Source: Flavobacterium hibernum
GTDB lineage: Bacteria; Bacteroidota; Bacteroidia; Flavobacteriales; Flavobacteriaceae
Reading direction: 5' to 3'
Assembly (NCBI RefSeq): GCF_000832125.1
Contig: NZ_JPRK01000008.1
Coordinates: 62,001 to 126,000, forward strand
Length of the DNA stretch: 64,000 nt
Shown here: piece after piece, positions 27,980 to 37,315 of the stretch
Layout: every line of letters begins with the position of its first letter
Numbering within the stretch: the stretch's first letter is position 1
The notes under the pieces: model-generated
Told to the model about the DNA's origin: nothing
Database searches by the model: none
The model's input: only the letters and a program-made list of their open reading frames with translations
Translations under genes and position numbers: made by a program

Positions 27980-29419
27980 ATGAAAAAACCTAATGCAAAG
28001 ATTTACTTTTTTGCAGCAATTACGGCAATCTTTGCTGCTTGCTCGCAAAACGAACCAAATGAGGTAGATGCAAAAGCTGAAAGTCACCAGTTTCAAATTA
28101 TTAACGTTACACACGACGGAAAACCTTTTAGTACCGGACTTTCTAAATCGTCATCAACAGGAAAATATGTAGATAATCCAGGCGGTGGCGTTATGATGCA
28201 GGCTTTTTATTGGGATGTTCCTGCCGGTGGAAATTGGTGGAATACGGTGAGTACAAAAGTAACGGACTGGTCAAATGCCGGAATTGGCTCTATTTGGTTA
28301 CCACCAGCTTCGAAAGCCCAAAATGGTGCTTTCTCTATGGGATATGATCCAACCGATTATTTTGATTTTGGAGATTACAATCAGAATGGATCTATAGAGA
28401 CCCGTTTTGGATCTAAAACCGAATTGGTAAACCTAATCACAAAAGCACATACTGAGAATATGAAGGTTTATGCTGATATTGTTATCAATCACAATAGCGG
28501 CGGACAATCTGAAGCGAATCCATTTACTGGCACTAATACTTGGACTAATTTTACAGGAGTTGCTTCGGGTAAATTTCCTCGTAACTATAATGATTTTTAC
28601 AAAAACAGTTACGGAAACAATGACGAAGGATCTTTTGGAGGGTTTCCGGATTTATGTCATGCTGCGCCAAATGTGCAAAACTGGTTATGGTTGAGGGCAG
28701 ATGGTGTGGGTAAATATTATAAAAACACGATGAAATTCGATGGTTGGAGGTTTGACTATGTTAAAGGTTTTGGTGCTTGGGTTGTAAACTCTTGGAACGC
28801 AAATGTTGGTGGTTTTTCTGTGGGAGAACTATGGGATTCGAATGTAAATGTATTAAATGATTGGGCAAACAATGCCAATAGTTCTGTATTTGATTTTGCA
28901 TGTTATTATAAAATGAATGATGCTTTTGACGGAAATAATCTTGCTCTTTTAAATGATGATATGATGTGGAAAAGAAATCCGTATAAAGCGGTAACTTTTG
29001 TGACCAATCATGATACTGACGAAATCTACAGTAAACTATTAGCCTATTCTTATATTTTAACGCATGAAGGATATCCAACAATTTTCTATAGAGATTATGA
29101 AGAATGGTTGGATAAAAGCAAATTGAATAATCTAATCTGGATTCATAATAACAAAGCGACAGGTACTACGTCAATTTTATATTCAGATAATGACGAATAC
29201 TTGGCAAGAAGAAATGGATACAACGGAAATCCAGGATTAGTAGTTTACATTAACAACTCTGATACTTGGCAAGAAAGATGGATTCAGACGAATTGGGCAA
29301 ATACCCAGATTAAAGATTTTACAGGAAACTCCACTTGGTATCCAACAACTCAGGCGGATAAATGGGTAAAAATACAATGTCCTCCAAAAGGATATTCAGT
29401 TTGGTCAATTAATCAATAA
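27980..29419 (+). CDS. GH13 alpha-amylase, probable lipoprotein
   Basis: 479 residues. The lipoprotein signal ends at C21 (TAIFAAC), so it is probably lipid-anchored. The GH13 barrel motifs are in order: region I DIVINHN, region II GWRFDYVKG with the catalytic Asp nucleophile, region III GELWD with the catalytic Glu, and region IV FVTNHDT with the transition-state Asp. A C-terminal beta domain is short. It hydrolyses alpha-1,4 glucans such as starch. It stands alone, without SusCD or regulator genes beside it, followed by release factor 3 in the same direction after an apparent terminator. Confidence 0.93.
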   Translation: MKKPNAKIYFFAAITAIFAACSQNEPNEVDAKAESHQFQIINVTHDGKPFSTGLSKSSSTGKYVDNPGGGVMMQAFYWDVPAGGNWWNTVSTKVTDWSNAGIGSIWLPPASKAQNGAFSMGYDPTDYFDFGDYNQNGSIETRFGSKTELVNLITKAHTENMKVYADIVINHNSGGQSEANPFTGTNTWTNFTGVASGKFPRNYNDFYKNSYGNNDEGSFGGFPDLCHAAPNVQNWLWLRADGVGKYYKNTMKFDGWRFDYVKGFGAWVVNSWNANVGGFSVGELWDSNVNVLNDWANNANSSVFDFACYYKMNDAFDGNNLALLNDDMMWKRNPYKAVTFVTNHDTDEIYSKLLAYSYILTHEGYPTIFYRDYEEWLDKSKLNNLIWIHNNKATGTTSILYSDNDEYLARRNGYNGNPGLVVYINNSDTWQERWIQTNWANTQIKDFTGNSTWYPTTQADKWVKIQCPPKGYSVWSINQ

Positions 29420-29438
29420 TTCTCTTTTTGAATATCAA

Positions 29439-29480
29439 TTTAAGGCTGTTTTAAAAAACAGCCTTATTTTTTTATAAAAA
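29439..29480 (+). terminator. Probable terminator after the amylase gene
   Basis: AAGGCTGTTTT and AAAACAGCCTT form a tight hairpin just after the stop codon, followed by a T-rich stretch. Confidence 0.75.
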
Positions 29481-29551
29481 ACTGAGGTTTTTAAAAAAGG
29501 CTCAGCACTTAATTTAAGAAGTGAATATTTTTATTAAGCCGTAATTAATAG

Positions 29552-29559
29552 TACTTTTG
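29552..29559 (+). promoter_or_regulatory. -7 promoter element of prfC
   Basis: TACTTTTG matches TAnnTTTG, 20 bases before the prfC start. The surrounding TACTTTTGCAACCT is the same string found before the DUF1810 gene at 3364. The -33 element is weak (TTA at 29531-29536). Confidence 0.45.
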
Positions 29560-29578
29560 CAACCTATTTATACGAAAT

Positions 29579-31171
29579 ATGAGCTTTTTAAAAGAAATAC
29601 AACGCAGAAGAACATTTGGAATTATATCGCATCCTGATGCCGGTAAAACAACTTTAACTGAGAAGTTATTGTTATTTGGAGGTGCAATTCAGGAAGCTGG
29701 AGCTGTAAAAAACAATAAAATAAAAAAAGGAGCAACGAGTGACTTTATGGAAATCGAACGCCAAAGAGGTATTTCGGTTTCGACATCTGTACTTGCTTTT
29801 AATTATCAAGATAAAAAAATCAACATCCTTGATACTCCCGGACACAAGGATTTTGCCGAAGATACCTTTAGAACTTTAACTGCTGTTGATAGCGTTATTG
29901 TTGTAATTGACGTTGCAAAAGGGGTTGAGGAACAAACTGAAAAATTGGTTGCAGTTTGTAGAATGAGAAATATCCCGATGATTGTTTTCATCAATAAGTT
30001 AGACCGTGAAGGAAAAGATGCTTTTGACTTAATGGATGAAGTGGAACAAAAACTAGGTTTAACCGTTACTCCTTTGAGTTTCCCGATTGGAATGGGTTAC
30101 GATTTTCAGGGAATTTATAATCTATGGGAACAAAACATCAATCTTTTTAGTGGAGACAGCAGAAAAAATATCGAAGAAACAATTGCTTTCTCTGATGTTC
30201 AGAACAATCCGGAACTAGATAAAATTGTAGGTGAAAAAGCAGCTGAAAAACTTCGTGAGGAATTAGAACTAATTGATGAAGTTTATCCAAAATTTGACCG
30301 TCAGGATTATTTAGATGGAAAGCTTCAACCTGTATTTTTTGGTTCGGCTTTGAACAATTTTGGGGTTCGCGAATTGCTAGATTGCTTCGTTCAAATCGCT
30401 CCGTCTCCAAGACCAAAAGATTCTGAAACTCGTTTGGTTGATCCGGCAGAGGAAAAAATGACTGGTTTTGTATTTAAAATCCATGCTAATATGGATCCAA
30501 AACACAGAGACCGTTTAGCCTTTATAAAAATCGTTTCGGGAACTTTTGAAAGAAACAAACCTTACTACCACGTTCGTCAGAAGAAAAATTTAAAATTCTC
30601 GAGTCCAAATGCTTTTTTCGCAGAGAAAAAAGAAATCGTAGATATTTCGTACCCTGGTGATATTGTAGGTTTACACGATACCGGAAACTTTAAAATTGGT
30701 GATACTTTGACTGAAGGAGAAATCATGAGCTTTAAAGGAATCCCAAGTTTCTCTCCAGAACACTTTAGATACATTAACAATGCTGATCCTATGAAAGCTA
30801 AACAGCTTGATAAAGGTATTGATCAGCTAATGGACGAAGGTGTTGCACAGTTATTTACTCTTGAAATGAATAACCGTAAAGTTATTGGAACTGTTGGAGC
30901 ACTTCAATATGAGGTAATTCAATATCGTTTGGAACATGAATATGGTGCAAAATGTACTTACGAAAACTTCCCTGTACATAAGGCATGTTGGGTAAAACCT
31001 GATGATGCTAAAAATAATGAGTTTAAAGAATTTAAACGTATTAAGCAGAAATTCTTAGCACACGATAAGTATGGTCAATTGGTATTTTTAGCCGATTCTG
31101 ATTTTACAATTCAAATGACACAAAGTAAATATCCAAGTGTGAAGTTATTCTTTACTTCAGAGTTTGATTAA
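29579..31171 (+). CDS. prfC: Peptide chain release factor 3
   Basis: 530 residues, full length. The GTPase domain has G1 SHPDAGKTTL, the switch region RQRGISVSTS, G3 DTPGHKDF and G4 FINKLDRE. The RF3-specific C-terminal domains follow, with KAKQLDKGIDQLMDEGVAQ and GTVGALQYEVIQYRLEHEY. RF3 is a ribosomal GTPase that recycles RF1/RF2 after peptide release. It has its own -7 box and terminator, so it is probably a single-gene unit. Confidence 0.97.
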   Translation: MSFLKEIQRRRTFGIISHPDAGKTTLTEKLLLFGGAIQEAGAVKNNKIKKGATSDFMEIERQRGISVSTSVLAFNYQDKKINILDTPGHKDFAEDTFRTLTAVDSVIVVIDVAKGVEEQTEKLVAVCRMRNIPMIVFINKLDREGKDAFDLMDEVEQKLGLTVTPLSFPIGMGYDFQGIYNLWEQNINLFSGDSRKNIEETIAFSDVQNNPELDKIVGEKAAEKLREELELIDEVYPKFDRQDYLDGKLQPVFFGSALNNFGVRELLDCFVQIAPSPRPKDSETRLVDPAEEKMTGFVFKIHANMDPKHRDRLAFIKIVSGTFERNKPYYHVRQKKNLKFSSPNAFFAEKKEIVDISYPGDIVGLHDTGNFKIGDTLTEGEIMSFKGIPSFSPEHFRYINNADPMKAKQLDKGIDQLMDEGVAQLFTLEMNNRKVIGTVGALQYEVIQYRLEHEYGAKCTYENFPVHKACWVKPDDAKNNEFKEFKRIKQKFLAHDKYGQLVFLADSDFTIQMTQSKYPSVKLFFTSEFD

Positions 31172-31196
31172 ATCTACTTGAAAAAGACAAAAGCAT

Positions 31197-31231
31197 AAAA
31201 AAGACTTTCTAAATTTTAGAAAGTCTTTTTT
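31197..31231. terminator. Bidirectional terminator after prfC
   Basis: A perfect palindrome (AAAAAAGACTTTCTAAA with its complement) lies between two convergent genes. Confidence 0.9.
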
Positions 31232-31245
31232 ATCTCTACAAAAAT

Positions 31246-32019
31246 CTAAATGTTTCTTTTTGTCTTTTTTAATTCCTTTTCATGCGAATAATTAACTCCT
31301 AATCCACCTAAAATCATAGTGCTCAATTTCGAAAGCTCATCTTCGTCAATAATTATGTTTTGTTCTAATGTATTATTCTTAACAGAGTTTATAGAAAAAG
31401 GTATCTCTTTTGAAAAATAATAATCATCACTCGTGATTGTAATCACAAGAGTTTTACTACTCTTCAAAACTTGCACAGGAATAGAAAACTTACCCGTTTT
31501 TGAATCTATTTTTAATGGACTTTGTGAACCATTAATCATAAGTACTAAATTTGAGTATTTCTTATCTGTAAATGGTTTATTTGTTTTAGTCTCCAATAAT
31601 TTTCCTTTTACAACAACAAGTATTTCCGCAGAATCAGTCCCATTATAAGCCACTTTACCCATAATCAGCATATTTGGATCTGCACTATTAATCTCAGTTT
31701 GAACCGGTGTTTTTTCTTGCCCAATAGCATTTGATGCTAATAAAATTGATGCTGCTACGGCTGCGTATTTAAAATTATTAAGTTTAGAAGTTTCTCTGCA
31801 CTCAAACTCTTCTTCTAATTGTGTCACTTTTAATCGCGCACAAATATTTTGATCTTTATTTTCTGAAATGAATTTAGCTACTTCAGAATTTGTTTTTCTA
31901 CTCAAATCTATTACATTCTTTGCACAAGAATTACAAAATGAACCATTAGTACTAGGAATCATTTTATCAAAATTTTCAGAGCAAGGATTTATTATTTCTA
32001 AAGTGAATTTCTTTTTCAT
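31246..32019 (-). CDS. Membrane-anchored protein with N-terminal Cys motif and C-terminal beta-sandwich, unknown function
   Basis: 257 residues. The N-terminal cytoplasmic part has Cys13, Cys29 and Cys32 (NPCSENF, then FCNSCAKNVIDLS) plus further Cys near 61 and 73, which suggests a small metal-binding or redox module. A hydrophobic helix at about 83-99 (YAAVAASILLASNAIG) spans the membrane. The rest looks like a carboxypeptidase regulatory-like beta-sandwich (ILVVVKGKLLETKTNKPFTDKKY). I recognise the architecture from flavobacterial hypotheticals but know no function. There is no gene partner nearby. Confidence 0.65.
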   Translation of the reverse strand: MKKKFTLEIINPCSENFDKMIPSTNGSFCNSCAKNVIDLSRKTNSEVAKFISENKDQNICARLKVTQLEEEFECRETSKLNNFKYAAVAASILLASNAIGQEKTPVQTEINSADPNMLIMGKVAYNGTDSAEILVVVKGKLLETKTNKPFTDKKYSNLVLMINGSQSPLKIDSKTGKFSIPVQVLKSSKTLVITITSDDYYFSKEIPFSINSVKNNTLEQNIIIDEDELSKLSTMILGGLGVNYSHEKELKKTKRNI

Positions 32020-32157
32020 ACTGTATTTTTTAAATTACATTTTATCAAAAATGACTGTTAAATATATAGAGTACGTTTATTAGGAAAAGGTTGGAAAGAG
32101 AATAAAAATATTTTTTTTTCGAAATTTAACTTCTTCTGGAAAAGGTTTAGAAATCAA

Positions 32158-32196
32158 TAAAAAAAGCGCCAATTTTACAATTAGCGCTTTTTTTTA
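32158..32196. terminator. Orphan terminator-like hairpin
   Basis: AAAAAGCGC-CAATT, loop, AATT-AGCGCTTTTTTT, with T runs on both strands. It lies between the start of the gene at 32019 and the separate terminator after the DUF3467 gene, so no annotated gene ends here. Within the surrounding 370 bases I see no supportable gene. Confidence 0.5.
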
Positions 32197-32354
32197 ATTT
32201 GAATTAATCCAACCTTAATGAGTTATTATATTCCAAAAAAATGATCCTTTTTTATAGGGAAACCGAATTTAAAAAAATAATACTAAAACAAAAAAAATAG
32301 CCGATGAAAACTACATTAAATCAGTTGAAATACATTTTTCAATTTCTTTGAAAT

Positions 32355-32385
32355 AAAAAGCCCCATTTAAAAAATGGGGCTTTAA
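32355..32385 (-). terminator. Terminator of the rpoBC-DUF3467 transcript
   Basis: AAAGCCCCATTT pairs with AAATGGGGCTTT across a short loop, with a T run on the minus strand, directly after the DUF3467 stop codon. Confidence 0.88.
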
Positions 32386-32389
32386 AAAT

Positions 32390-32701
32390 TTATGCTTGTC
32401 CTGCCGGACCAAAATTAAGCGGTATTGGTGCTTGTTCAGTTTCTTTGATTTCGCCATGAGCGCTTTCAAATCGATGAATATTTTCTCCAATTGCTTTTAA
32501 TAATCTTTTAGCATGTTGTGGTGTCAAGACAATTCTTGACTTTACTTTGGCTTTAGGAATACCAGGCATAATACTCACAAAATCTAAAACAAATTCTGAT
32601 GATGAGTGATTGATAATCGCAAGATTAGAATAAATTCCCTCTGCGACAGTTTCGTCTAACTCAATATTAATCTGTTCTTGTTGTTGGTTCGGATTACTCA
32701 T
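32390..32701 (-). CDS. DUF3467 domain protein
   Basis: 103 residues. The core EGIYSNLAIINHSSSEFVLDFVSIMPGIPKAKVKSRIVLTP, split by residues typical of the family, followed by HAKRLLKAIGENI, identifies DUF3467. It starts 10 bases after the rpoC stop and ends just before the operon terminator, so it is co-transcribed with RNA polymerase subunits. Its function is not established to my knowledge. The position suggests a link to transcription or translation. Confidence 0.88.
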   Translation of the reverse strand: MSNPNQQQEQINIELDETVAEGIYSNLAIINHSSSEFVLDFVSIMPGIPKAKVKSRIVLTPQHAKRLLKAIGENIHRFESAHGEIKETEQAPIPLNFGPAGQA

Positions 32702-32711
32702 AGTTTCCTAA

Positions 32712-35700
32712 TTAATAAATATATTCTTCTTTATTAGCCATCATTTCATTGTAATCGTCTTTAGATCCTACGATAGTATTATCATATTCTCTCATACCAG
32801 TTCCCGCAGGAATTCTGTGTCCAACAATTACATTTTCTTTCAATCCTTCTAAATCATCTACTTTACCAGCTACAGCAGCTTCGTTAAGTACTTTTGTTGT
32901 TTCTTGGAAAGAAGCAGCAGAGATGAATGATTTAGTTTGTAGCGAAGCTCTTGTAATACCTTGTAAAACTGGCGTTGCAGTTGCAGTAATTACATCTCTA
33001 GCTACAACTAGATTTTTATCATTTCGTTTCAACAATGAGTTTTCATCACGCAATTCACGAGGCGAAATAATCTGACCTGGTTTCAATACAGCAGAATCCC
33101 CAGCGTCTTCAACTACTTTCATACCATATAATTTATCATTTTGAACGATAAAATCTTTAGTATGAATTAATTGATCTTCTAGGAATAATGTATCACCTGG
33201 ATCTTGAACTCTTACTTTACGCATCATTTGACGAATAACTACCTCAAAGTGCTTGTCATTAATTTTTACCCCTTGTAAACGGTATACCTCTTGAATTTCA
33301 TTTACCAAGTACTGTTGAACAGCAGCTGGACCTTGAATTCTTAAGATGTCGTCTGGTGTAATTGCACCATCAGACAATGGTACTCCTGCTCTTACGAAGT
33401 CATTTTCTTGTACTAAGATTTGGCTTGAAAGTTTAACTAAATACTTTTTAATCTCACCAAATTTAGATTCGATAACGATCTCACGGTTACCTCTTTTGAT
33501 TTTTCCAAAAGAAACAACACCGTCAATTTCAGAAACAACCGCTGGGTTTGAAGGGTTACGAGCTTCAAGCAACTCAGTAATTCTTGGTAAACCTCCCGTG
33601 ATATCGCCTGCTTTAGAAGAACGACGTGGAATTTTCACTAATACTTTACCTGCTTTAATTTTCTCACCGTTCTCAACCATAAGGTGGGCTCCTACTGGTA
33701 AGTTATACGAACGAATCAATTCACCTTCTTTACCGTAAACCAATAAAGTTGGAATTAATTTTTTATTTCTAGCTTCAGAAATTACTTTTTCCTGGAATCC
33801 TGTTTGCTCATCGATTTCAACCATGAACGATTGTCCTTGCTCTAAATCCTCGTAAGCAATCTTACCAGTAAATTCAGAAACAATTACACCATTATATGGA
33901 TCCCACTTACAGATCACAGATCCTTTAGTAACTACTTCACCATCCTTAACGAAAATACTAGATCCGTAAGGAATATTGTGTGTATTTAAAACGATTCCAG
34001 TTTTCTCATCAACTAATTTTAATTCAGTTGAACGTGATACTACGATATCAACCGCATTACCTTCACTGTCTTCACCTTTTACAGTTTTTAAATCTTCAAT
34101 CTCAAGTCTACCGTTGAATCTTGTAACAATACTAGACTCTTCAGAGATACCTCCAGCAACCCCTCCAACGTGGAACGTACGAAGTGTTAACTGTGTACCT
34201 GGCTCTCCAATAGACTGAGCTGCAATAACTCCTACTGCTTCACCTCTTTGTGTCATTTTACCAGTAGCTAAGTTTCTACCGTAACATTTAGCACAAATAC
34301 CTTTTAAAGCCTCACAAGTTAATGGAGATCTAACCTCTACTTTTTCAATCGGAGAAGCTTCGATAACTCTCATGATTGCTTCAGTAATTTGTTGTCCAGA
34401 TTGAACCAGAACTTCATTAGTAAGAGGATTAATAACATCTTGCAAAGCAACACGTCCTAAAATTCTTTCTCCTAAAGATTCAACAATTTCCTCATTTTTC
34501 TTCAAAGCAGAAACTTCAACACCTCTTAAAGTACCACAATCTTCGATGTTTACAATAACATCTTGTGATACGTCATGAAGCCTTCTTGTCAAGTATCCAG
34601 CATCGGCAGTTTTAAGAGCCGTATCCGCAAGTCCTTTACGAGCACCGTGAGTAGAAATGAAGTACTCAAGGATCGAAAGACCTTCCTTAAAGTTAGAAAG
34701 AATCGGGTTTTCAATAATCTCACCACCACCAGCAGTAGATTTTTTAGGCTTAGCCATCAAACCACGCATACCAGTTAACTGACGAATTTGTTCCTTAGAA
34801 CCCCTCGCTCCAGAGTCAAGCATCATATATACAGAGTTGAAACCTTGTTGGTCTTCTCTAATATTTTTCATTGCTAATTCTGTTAACTGTGCATTTGCTG
34901 AAGTCCATACGTCAATAACTTGGTTGTAACGTTCGTTATTGGTAATAAGACCCATGTTATAATTCACAGAAATACCTTCAACTTGCTCTCTGGCGTCTGC
35001 AATTAATTTTGTTTTTTGTTCTGGAATTCTAATATCACCTAAAGAGAATGATAAACCTCCTCTAAATGCAAATTTATACCCCATATCTTTCATATTGTCC
35101 AAGAAAGCAGCAGTAGTAGGTACATCAGTCACACTTAAAATGTGTCCGATAATATCTCTAAGGTTTTTCTTAGTCAATACATCATTGATATATCCAGCTG
35201 CTTCAGGTACTACTTCATTAAATAATACACGTCCTGCAGTTGTTTGAATAATTTTGAACACTAATTCTCCAGCTTCATTAAAATCTTTTGCTCTGATTCT
35301 TACACGAGCATTCAATTCTAATCTTCCTTCGTTTAATGCAATATTTACCTCTTCAGCAGAATAGAAAGTTAAGTCTTGACCTAAAATTATGTGTTCTGGT
35401 GTCGAGATACGTTCTTTGGTCATATAATATAGACCCAAGACCATATCCTGAGAAGGTACAGTAATTGGAGCACCATTTGCAGGATTCAGGATATTATGAG
35501 AAGCCAACATTAATAATTGTGCCTCTAAAATAGCCTCTGGTCCTAATGGCAAGTGAACTGCCATCTGATCCCCATCAAAATCGGCGTTGAAAGCCGTACA
35601 TACTAATGGGTGCAATTGGATCGCTTTTCCTTCAATTAATTTTGGTTGGAAAGCTTGAATACCAAGTCTGTGTAACGTAGGAGCACGGTTAAGTAATACA

Positions 35701-37022
35701 GGGTGTCCTTTAATTACATTTTCAAGGATATCCCAAACTACAGGCTCTTTTTTGTCTATGATTTTCTTAGCAGATTTTACTGTTTTAACAATACCTCTTT
35801 CAATCAATTTACGGATAACGAAAGGTTTGTATAATTCAGATGCCATATCTTTTGGCAATCCACATTCGAATAATTTTAATTCAGGACCAACAACAATTAC
35901 CGAACGAGCAGAATAATCCACACGTTTTCCAAGTAAGTTTTGACGGAAACGTCCTTGCTTACCTTTTAAGGAATCAGATAATGATTTTAATGGTCTGTTT
36001 GATTCTGTTTTAACAGCAGAAGCTTTACGAGTGTTATCAAATAATGAATCTACCGATTCTTGTAACATACGTTTTTCATTTCTTAAGATAACTTCTGGAG
36101 CTTTAATCTCCATTAATCTTTTCAAACGATTATTACGGATGATTACACGACGGTATAAGTCATTTAAATCTGAAGTTGCAAAACGACCTCCATCAAGTGG
36201 CACAAGCGGACGTAATTCTGGTGGAATAACAGGAACCACTTTCATAATCATCCACTCAGGACGGTTTTCACGGTTTAAGTTAGACTCACGGAAAGACTCA
36301 ACAACTTGTAATCTTTTTAAAGCTTCAGTTTTACGTTGTTTAGATGTTTCGTTATTAGCACTGTGTCTCAATTGGTAAGACAACTCATCTAAGTCGATAC
36401 GTGCTAATAAATCCATAATACATTCTGCTCCCATTTTGGCAACAAATTTATTAGGATCCATATCATCTAAATATTGATTTTCTTGCGGAAGAGTATCTAA
36501 AATATTCAAATATTCCTCTTCAGTTAAGAAATCTAATCTTTGTAATGATTCTCCATCTGCATTCTTAGCAATACCTGCTTGAATTACTACGTATCTTTCG
36601 TAGTAAATGATCATATCTAATTTCTTAGATGGAAGACCAAGGATATAACCAATTTTGTTTGGAAGAGAACGGAAATACCAAATGTGAGCAATTGGCACAA
36701 CAAGGTTGATGTGTCCTACTCTATCACGACGTACTTTTTTCTCAGTAACTTCAACACCACAACGGTCACAGATAATACCTTTGTAACGAATTCTTTTATA
36801 TTTACCACAAGCACACTCAAAATCCTTAACAGGTCCGAAGATTCTTTCACAGAAAAGTCCGTCACGCTCAGGTTTGTGAGTTCTGTAGTTAATAGTTTCA
36901 GGTTTCAGAACCTCTCCTCTTGATTCTTTCAAGATAGATTCTGGTGAAGCCAATCCAATAGAGATTTTATTAAATCTTTTTACAGGATTTTTATCTTTAT
37001 TATTATTTCTATTATTCATCAT
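32712..37022 (-). CDS. rpoC: DNA-directed RNA polymerase subunit beta-prime
   Basis: 1436 residues. The N-terminal zinc ribbon has [13 protein letters not shown] then CDRCGV. The catalytic Mg loop [15 protein letters not shown], the bridge-helix/trigger-loop region [16 protein letters not shown] and a second zinc site with [14 protein letters not shown] are all present. It forms the active site cleft with the beta subunit. The start is an ATGATG doublet. It follows rpoB after an unusually long 293-base spacer with a strong hairpin. Confidence 0.98.
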   Translation of the reverse strand: MMNNRNNNKDKNPVKRFNKISIGLASPESILKESRGEVLKPETINYRTHKPERDGLFCERIFGPVKDFECACGKYKRIRYKGIICDRCGVEVTEKKVRRDRVGHINLVVPIAHIWYFRSLPNKIGYILGLPSKKLDMIIYYERYVVIQAGIAKNADGESLQRLDFLTEEEYLNILDTLPQENQYLDDMDPNKFVAKMGAECIMDLLARIDLDELSYQLRHSANNETSKQRKTEALKRLQVVESFRESNLNRENRPEWMIMKVVPVIPPELRPLVPLDGGRFATSDLNDLYRRVIIRNNRLKRLMEIKAPEVILRNEKRMLQESVDSLFDNTRKASAVKTESNRPLKSLSDSLKGKQGRFRQNLLGKRVDYSARSVIVVGPELKLFECGLPKDMASELYKPFVIRKLIERGIVKTVKSAKKIIDKKEPVVWDILENVIKGHPVLLNRAPTLHRLGIQAFQPKLIEGKAIQLHPLVCTAFNADFDGDQMAVHLPLGPEAILEAQLLMLASHNILNPANGAPITVPSQDMVLGLYYMTKERISTPEHIILGQDLTFYSAEEVNIALNEGRLELNARVRIRAKDFNEAGELVFKIIQTTAGRVLFNEVVPEAAGYINDVLTKKNLRDIIGHILSVTDVPTTAAFLDNMKDMGYKFAFRGGLSFSLGDIRIPEQKTKLIADAREQVEGISVNYNMGLITNNERYNQVIDVWTSANAQLTELAMKNIREDQQGFNSVYMMLDSGARGSKEQIRQLTGMRGLMAKPKKSTAGGGEIIENPILSNFKEGLSILEYFISTHGARKGLADTALKTADAGYLTRRLHDVSQDVIVNIEDCGTLRGVEVSALKKNEEIVESLGERILGRVALQDVINPLTNEVLVQSGQQITEAIMRVIEASPIEKVEVRSPLTCEALKGICAKCYGRNLATGKMTQRGEAVGVIAAQSIGEPGTQLTLRTFHVGGVAGGISEESSIVTRFNGRLEIEDLKTVKGEDSEGNAVDIVVSRSTELKLVDEKTGIVLNTHNIPYGSSIFVKDGEVVTKGSVICKWDPYNGVIVSEFTGKIAYEDLEQGQSFMVEIDEQTGFQEKVISEARNKKLIPTLLVYGKEGELIRSYNLPVGAHLMVENGEKIKAGKVLVKIPRRSSKAGDITGGLPRITELLEARNPSNPAVVSEIDGVVSFGKIKRGNREIVIESKFGEIKKYLVKLSSQILVQENDFVRAGVPLSDGAITPDDILRIQGPAAVQQYLVNEIQEVYRLQGVKINDKHFEVVIRQMMRKVRVQDPGDTLFLEDQLIHTKDFIVQNDKLYGMKVVEDAGDSAVLKPGQIISPRELRDENSLLKRNDKNLVVARDVITATATPVLQGITRASLQTKSFISAASFQETTKVLNEAAVAGKVDDLEGLKENVIVGHRIPAGTGMREYDNTIVGSKDDYNEMMANKEEYIY

Positions 37023-37069
37023 AGTTTTTACTATTGATTTATCTGCAATTAAAAATTGATTTTATTTGA

Positions 37070-37141
37070 GTCTAAAGTCAAATGTCATAAAGTTTTTAAA
37101 GTCACGAATGACTTTAGACTTTGGACTTTCAAACTTTCGAC
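37070..37141. repeat. Inverted repeat and degenerate 7-base repeats in the rpoB-rpoC spacer
   Basis: GTCTAAAGTCA at 37070-37080 is repeated inverted as TGACTTTAGAC at 37109-37119. Overlapping its right arm are three tandem heptads, GACTTTA, GACTTTG and GACTTTC (37110-37130), then a diverged AAACTTTC. Confidence 0.8.
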
Positions 37142-37269
37142 TAAACACTACCTCGGATTACTTCTCTAAACTTCAAACTAAATTGAAGTGCTAATTATAA
37201 AACTTTTCAGGTTTAAATAAAAAATCGGAACGGGTTACGGGTATAAATCCTAAAAACTTTTATAAATGA

Positions 37270-37303
37270 GTAATCAGCCCCGATAAAAATCGGGACTGAT
37301 TAC
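37270..37303 (-). promoter_or_regulatory. Strong hairpin just after rpoB
   Basis: GTAATCAG-C-CCCGAT, loop AAAA, ATCGGG-A-CTGATTAC: 14 pairs with one mismatch, 13 bases beyond the rpoB stop. No T run follows on the minus strand, so it may be an RNA-processing or stability element rather than a terminator. Confidence 0.7.
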
Positions 37304-37315
37304 TTCTAATACTTA

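Noticed and set aside
33346-36923. Several + strand frames opposite rpoC
   Set aside because: They lie wholly within the conserved rpoC coding sequence and show no recognised domain.
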